From NCBI RefSeq assembly GCF_051131705.1, contig NZ_CP180316.1:2790001-2854000 (forward strand): DNA of 64,000 bases, written 5' to 3'. Positions within the stretch are counted from its first letter, which is position 1. Every line of letters starts with the position of its first letter. The stretch is from Arthrobacter_M sp030063245 (GTDB lineage: Bacteria; Actinomycetota; Actinomycetes; Actinomycetales; Micrococcaceae). This document shows, in pieces, positions 61,417 through 64,000 of the stretch. The notes beneath the pieces are model-generated. The model was not told where the DNA came from. It searched no databases and saw only the letters and a list, made by a program, of their open reading frames with translations. The position numbers and the translations under genes were made by a program.

Positions 61417-61635
61417 CTATGCCGCCGGCCCGTTGAGCTTGAACCCAACCTTGATGTGCGCCTGGTAGTGCTCGATCGAGCCGTCCTTAATATGGCCGCG
61501 GACCTCAATCACTTCGAACCAATCCAGATTCTCCAAGGTCTTGCTCGCCCGCTCGACGGCGTTCGCGATGGCGTCGTCGGAGCCCGTGGTCGAGCTTCCG
61601 ACGACCTCGATGATGCGATAGGTGTTATCAGTCAT
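61417..61635 (-). CDS. dodecin family protein
   Basis: A 72-residue flavin/CoA-binding dodecamer-forming protein, used for flavin storage. It shows 'YRIIEVVGSSTTGSDDAIAN', 'ASKTLENLDWFEVIEVRG' and 'YQAHIKVGFKL', the complete dodecin fold. The ATG at 61635 is used, because GGGAG is 6 bases before it; the ATG at 61641 is too close to that site. Confidence 0.95.
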   Translation of the reverse strand: MTDNTYRIIEVVGSSTTGSDDAIANAVERASKTLENLDWFEVIEVRGHIKDGSIEHYQAHIKVGFKLNGPAA

Positions 61636-61641
61636 ATTCAT

Positions 61642-61976
61642 CTCCCAGTGTGGTTATGCCTGCACGATGCGTCTTCAGGCTAGTCCTAATACGGTTTCAA
61701 TCCAACGGTTCGCGGTTCGGAATCTCCGGTTGCCGGCCCCGGAATGGGAGTCGCCGGACCCAACGGGCATCTCACAGGACGGGCAACCCACAGGCTTACG
61801 GCTATCGAGACAAACACCACGGCGGCGCAATGGCGGACGTGCAGGTCCGTCCGCTCAAGGTCACCAACCCTCCCACCCGGGTACCTACTCTTTCGGCCGA
61901 AGTACCTATATTTTTCACCCTACTGAGAATGTACGTTTTCCCTATCGACGTCACTTACGATCCGGAGGGCCGGCAT
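61642..61976. other. 335-bp gap between dodecin and the lipoprotein gene
   Basis: No gene supported on either strand. A perfect palindrome TTCGGCCGAA (61892-61901) flanked by GGTAC and GTACC, followed by TATATTTTT, lies about 75 bp before the lipoprotein start and may be an operator or terminator. Confidence 0.55.
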
Positions 61977-62852
61977 ATGAAACAACGGAGCGCGCAGCCA
62001 CCACAAGGATTCCAAGGATTCCAAGGATTCCAAGGATTCCAAGGCAGTAAATTCCAAATCAGTGGCGTCCAAGACAGTGGATTGCAACGGCAGGGCTTCC
62101 AACGACGCACGGCGCCGTTGATGATCGCCACCGCAACCGGGGTGCTGGCATTGGCCTTAGCGGGGTGCGGAGGCGGAGCTCCGGGGGCGGATTCCTCCGC
62201 AGCCGCCGCGGGCCCTTCCCCGGCTGTGTCCAGCTCCACGCCCACGCCGGCTGCCACGAGTACTCCGGAGACCCACACCAATGAAGAACTGGCCACCTTG
62301 CTTTCTGGTTTGAAGGATGCCCAAGGGCAACCCTTTTCGGTAATCCCGGCGGCACAAGTGGACCAGGGCATCGCGAAGGCCCGCCAGCTGCTCCAAAGTG
62401 CGGTCGTCACTCCGGCGGCCTGTAATGTATTTGCCGCCGACAACGGACAGATCCCCGAGGGCAGCACCTACGCCGGCGGGACCAGCCAATCGGCAGCGGA
62501 GCAGACCGCCGTCGTTGTCACCGTCGTTGCCGTCAAGGATCCACAGATCATGGTCGGCCAGCTCGCAAAGTCCAACGAAGCCGCCGCCCAGTGTGCCACC
62601 TTTACCATCGAAGCCGGTGGCCAAAAGATCACCAGTCAGATCCAGCCGGTTGAGGTCAAAACCAGCGGGGACAAGTCATTCGGAGCGCTGGCCACCCAGA
62701 CCACGGCTGACGGGAGAACCCAGACCACGCTGACCGTCACAGCACTCAAAGGCACCCTGGCCGCGACCGCCACCAAAACCGGCGCCGCGATTACTGCAGA
62801 CGCCGCACCGGAACTCGTCCGGCTGGCCGATGACATTCTGGCCAAGGACTAG
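61977..62852 (+). CDS. hypothetical lipoprotein with long repetitive N-terminus
   Basis: A 291-residue protein. The start ATG follows GGAGGG. Residues 1-45 are Gln/Gly/Phe-rich with four GFQ-type units (9-bp repeat), then the hydrophobic signal helix and lipobox 'LALAGC' near residue 62. The C-terminal domain (about 95-290) has 'LATLLSGLKDAQGQPFSVIP', one Cys pair (in 'TPAACNVF' and 'AAQCATF') and resembles the sensor domains seen in PknH-type and mycobacterial lipoproteins. Function is unknown. A 45-residue segment before the signal helix is unusual; an internal start at 'MIATATGVLALALAGC' is possible. Confidence 0.82.
   Translation: MKQRSAQPPQGFQGFQGFQGFQGSKFQISGVQDSGLQRQGFQRRTAPLMIATATGVLALALAGCGGGAPGADSSAAAAGPSPAVSSSTPTPAATSTPETHTNEELATLLSGLKDAQGQPFSVIPAAQVDQGIAKARQLLQSAVVTPAACNVFAADNGQIPEGSTYAGGTSQSAAEQTAVVVTVVAVKDPQIMVGQLAKSNEAAAQCATFTIEAGGQKITSQIQPVEVKTSGDKSFGALATQTTADGRTQTTLTVTALKGTLAATATKTGAAITADAAPELVRLADDILAKD
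62007..62042 (+). repeat. 9-bp in-frame tandem repeat, four copies
   Basis: GGATTCCAA is repeated four times without change, encoding GFQ. It lies before the signal helix of the lipoprotein. Confidence 0.92.
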
Positions 62853-62879
62853 CAGAGGAGCCCGGGTATAAGGAACACC

Positions 62880-63125
62880 GTGAGCAGAAGAACCAAGATT
62901 GTTCTGTTCGCTATCATTGTTCTGGTTATCGGCGTCGCGGCGTCTATGTACTGCGGCTGGGGATATGCGCTCGCAGGGGTTGGCTCTGGAATAGGTTCAT
63001 GGCTTGGAGTTTCGGCCGGCAACAAGAAGGCACGCGAGACGGACGCCTACCGCGAAGAATGGCTGGCGAAACGCACCCGACGCTACCGGCCGAAGGGTCC
63101 ACCGGCCGGCACGCCGAAGGTTTGA
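62880..63125 (+). CDS. small hypothetical membrane protein
   Basis: An 81-residue protein with a hydrophobic helix (about 7-25) and a second Gly-rich one (about 27-45), followed by a basic tail 'KRTRRYRPKGPP'. It starts at GTG with AAGGAACACC before it, 27 bp after the lipoprotein stop, so the two may be co-transcribed. Function is unknown. Confidence 0.7.
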   Translation: MSRRTKIVLFAIIVLVIGVAASMYCGWGYALAGVGSGIGSWLGVSAGNKKARETDAYREEWLAKRTRRYRPKGPPAGTPKV

Positions 63126-63301
63126 CGGTGGCAGGAAGGGCCAGGACGTTCCCGGGGATGGCGGTAATCTGCAGAGCTGGTATGGCCGGACCGGCACAGT
63201 GAAGCGACGGCGCAGAAGCGCGACGACGGCAGACGCCGTCGACTGCCCCGCTCAGGCGTGCCCGATCCGGCGTGCCAAAATCAGGCGCCGATGCGTCGCC
63301 C

Positions 63302-64000
63302 CTACCGTACGTCGCGCACCGCCACCAGCAGGGCCGAGACAATGACGGCGCCGATCAGCCCGAAGCCGGCGGTGATCGCCTGTGCCCAGTCGGAGCTGGC
63401 CAAGACGGTGAAAGCGACGGCCGTCACAAGGGCGATCCCCACCGACGTCCCAACACGCTGCGCGGTCTGCATGATGCCGCCGGCACTGCCCGCATACTGC
63501 AGCGGGACCTCGGCCAGTGTCAGGGTCTGATTCGGGCTGACCACCGCGCCCTGCCCCGCACCGACCAGCGCCAGCGTTGCCAGCAACCACCATTCGCTCA
63601 CGGTGCCGTGCGCATGAAGCTCGATCACCAGGACGCTGAGTCCCAGGCCCGCCAAGACGCTGACCATGCCGGCGGCCACAAGTTTCCTGCCATAGCGGAA
63701 GACGCGCCGCCCGGCCATATTCGCCGTCACCGCGGAAAGGACCGCATTGGGCAGACCGATGGTGCCGCTCTCGAGGGCCGAATGCCCTAAGCCCTCCTGC
63801 ATGTACTGCGCCACCAGAACCCAGACGCTGGTGATCCCCAGGAAGTACAGGCCGATCAGCAACGTGCCGACGGAAAAACTGCGGGTTTTGAAAATGGCCA
63901 GATCGACCATCGGGCTGCGACCGCTGGACTTATACCGGTGCTCCCACAGCACCCAGCACAGGCCGAGCACAAGTGCGACCGGCAGCAGTGCCCACAGCCA
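63302..64000 (-). CDS. MFS drug-efflux transporter (DHA2/EmrB-QacA type), C-terminal part
   Basis: The C-terminal 232 residues of a 14-helix MFS exporter, cut by the right window edge. Visible helices include 'SFSVGTLLIGLYFLGITSVW', 'GLPNAVLSAVTANMAGRRV' and 'LATLALVGAGQGAVVSPNQT', the latter the motif C-like Gly-rich helix. The family exports drugs and other hydrophobic compounds by proton antiport. Substrate is unknown. Confidence 0.92.
   Translation of the reverse strand, partial: WLWALLPVALVLGLCWVLWEHRYKSSGRSPMVDLAIFKTRSFSVGTLLIGLYFLGITSVWVLVAQYMQEGLGHSALESGTIGLPNAVLSAVTANMAGRRVFRYGRKLVAAGMVSVLAGLGLSVLVIELHAHGTVSEWWLLATLALVGAGQGAVVSPNQTLTLAEVPLQYAGSAGGIMQTAQRVGTSVGIALVTAVAFTVLASSDWAQAITAGFGLIGAVIVSALLVAVRDVR

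Noticed and set aside
61227..61436. Small intact gene (69 codons)
   Set aside because: Only the first part resembles a PIN toxin tail and there is no ribosome site; treated as a pseudogene fragment.

Overview
The window is high-GC actinobacterial chromosome. Protein sequence style, the LtbR/IclR-leuCD and ilvBNC-serA-leuB-ilvE arrangement, an NrtR-nadABC cluster and a glutamyl-tRNA synthetase next to tRNA-Glu and tRNA-Gln all suggest the Micrococcaceae (Arthrobacter sensu lato). This assignment is inference from gene content. I made no database comparison.

Left part (1-24 kb): mostly branched-chain amino-acid biosynthesis. leuCD diverges from an IclR regulator across a palindromic operator. 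gltX lies with tRNA-Glu and tRNA-Gln and a fumarylacetoacetase-family gene. A FitAB/VapBC-type toxin-antitoxin pair has a 46-bp perfect palindrome in front of it. Then come ilvE, leuB, a two-component system, metG, serA, ilvC, ilvN, ilvB and ilvD. Between ilvD and ilvB lie a 10-residue leader peptide (MQFISVVVLI) and an intrinsic terminator, which is classical attenuation. Decayed genes (a VOC-family protein and a RelE-type toxin) sit around a PQQ-type sugar dehydrogenase lipoprotein.

Middle (24-44 kb): tRNA-Lys and tRNA-Leu, gene remnants (an NCS1 permease and a DipZ N-terminus), an acetyltransferase, an APP1-like phosphatase, a MarR regulator, Bcp peroxidase, secreted lipoproteins (SGNH, fasciclin, peptide-binding), malate:quinone oxidoreductase and an RND pump. 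Immediately after the RND stop codon is a compact cassette of about 1.1 kb: one gene for an AbiEi-like wHTH plus PD-(D/E)XK-type protein, bracketed by two 66-bp inverted copies of an element that itself ends in 15-bp inverted repeats. This is the most unusual structure in the window. It is followed by a luciferase-like monooxygenase/MarR operon, an SDR enzyme, and an MFS/ArsR operon with a clear operator.

Right part (44-64 kb): a hydrolase, a DUF1684 protein, a second FAH-family protein, GtrA, then the nrtR-nadA-nadB-nadC-nifS cluster with tight overlaps and a palindromic NrtR-type site. nadB carries in frame a palindrome that shares 24 of 25 bases with the one before the toxin-antitoxin pair. 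Next come an Lrp regulator opposite a frameshifted amino-acid permease, a VapBC pair whose antitoxin is frameshifted, and a branched-chain 2-oxoacid dehydrogenase cluster. Its E1-beta has repeat insertions and its E2 is reduced to a lipoyl domain. Dodecin, a lipoprotein and part of a drug-efflux MFS gene close the window.

Two themes run across the window. Small in-frame tandem repeats (9-27 bp) have expanded in many coding sequences. Single-base frameshifts or truncations affect at least seven dispensable genes, while the large housekeeping genes are intact.
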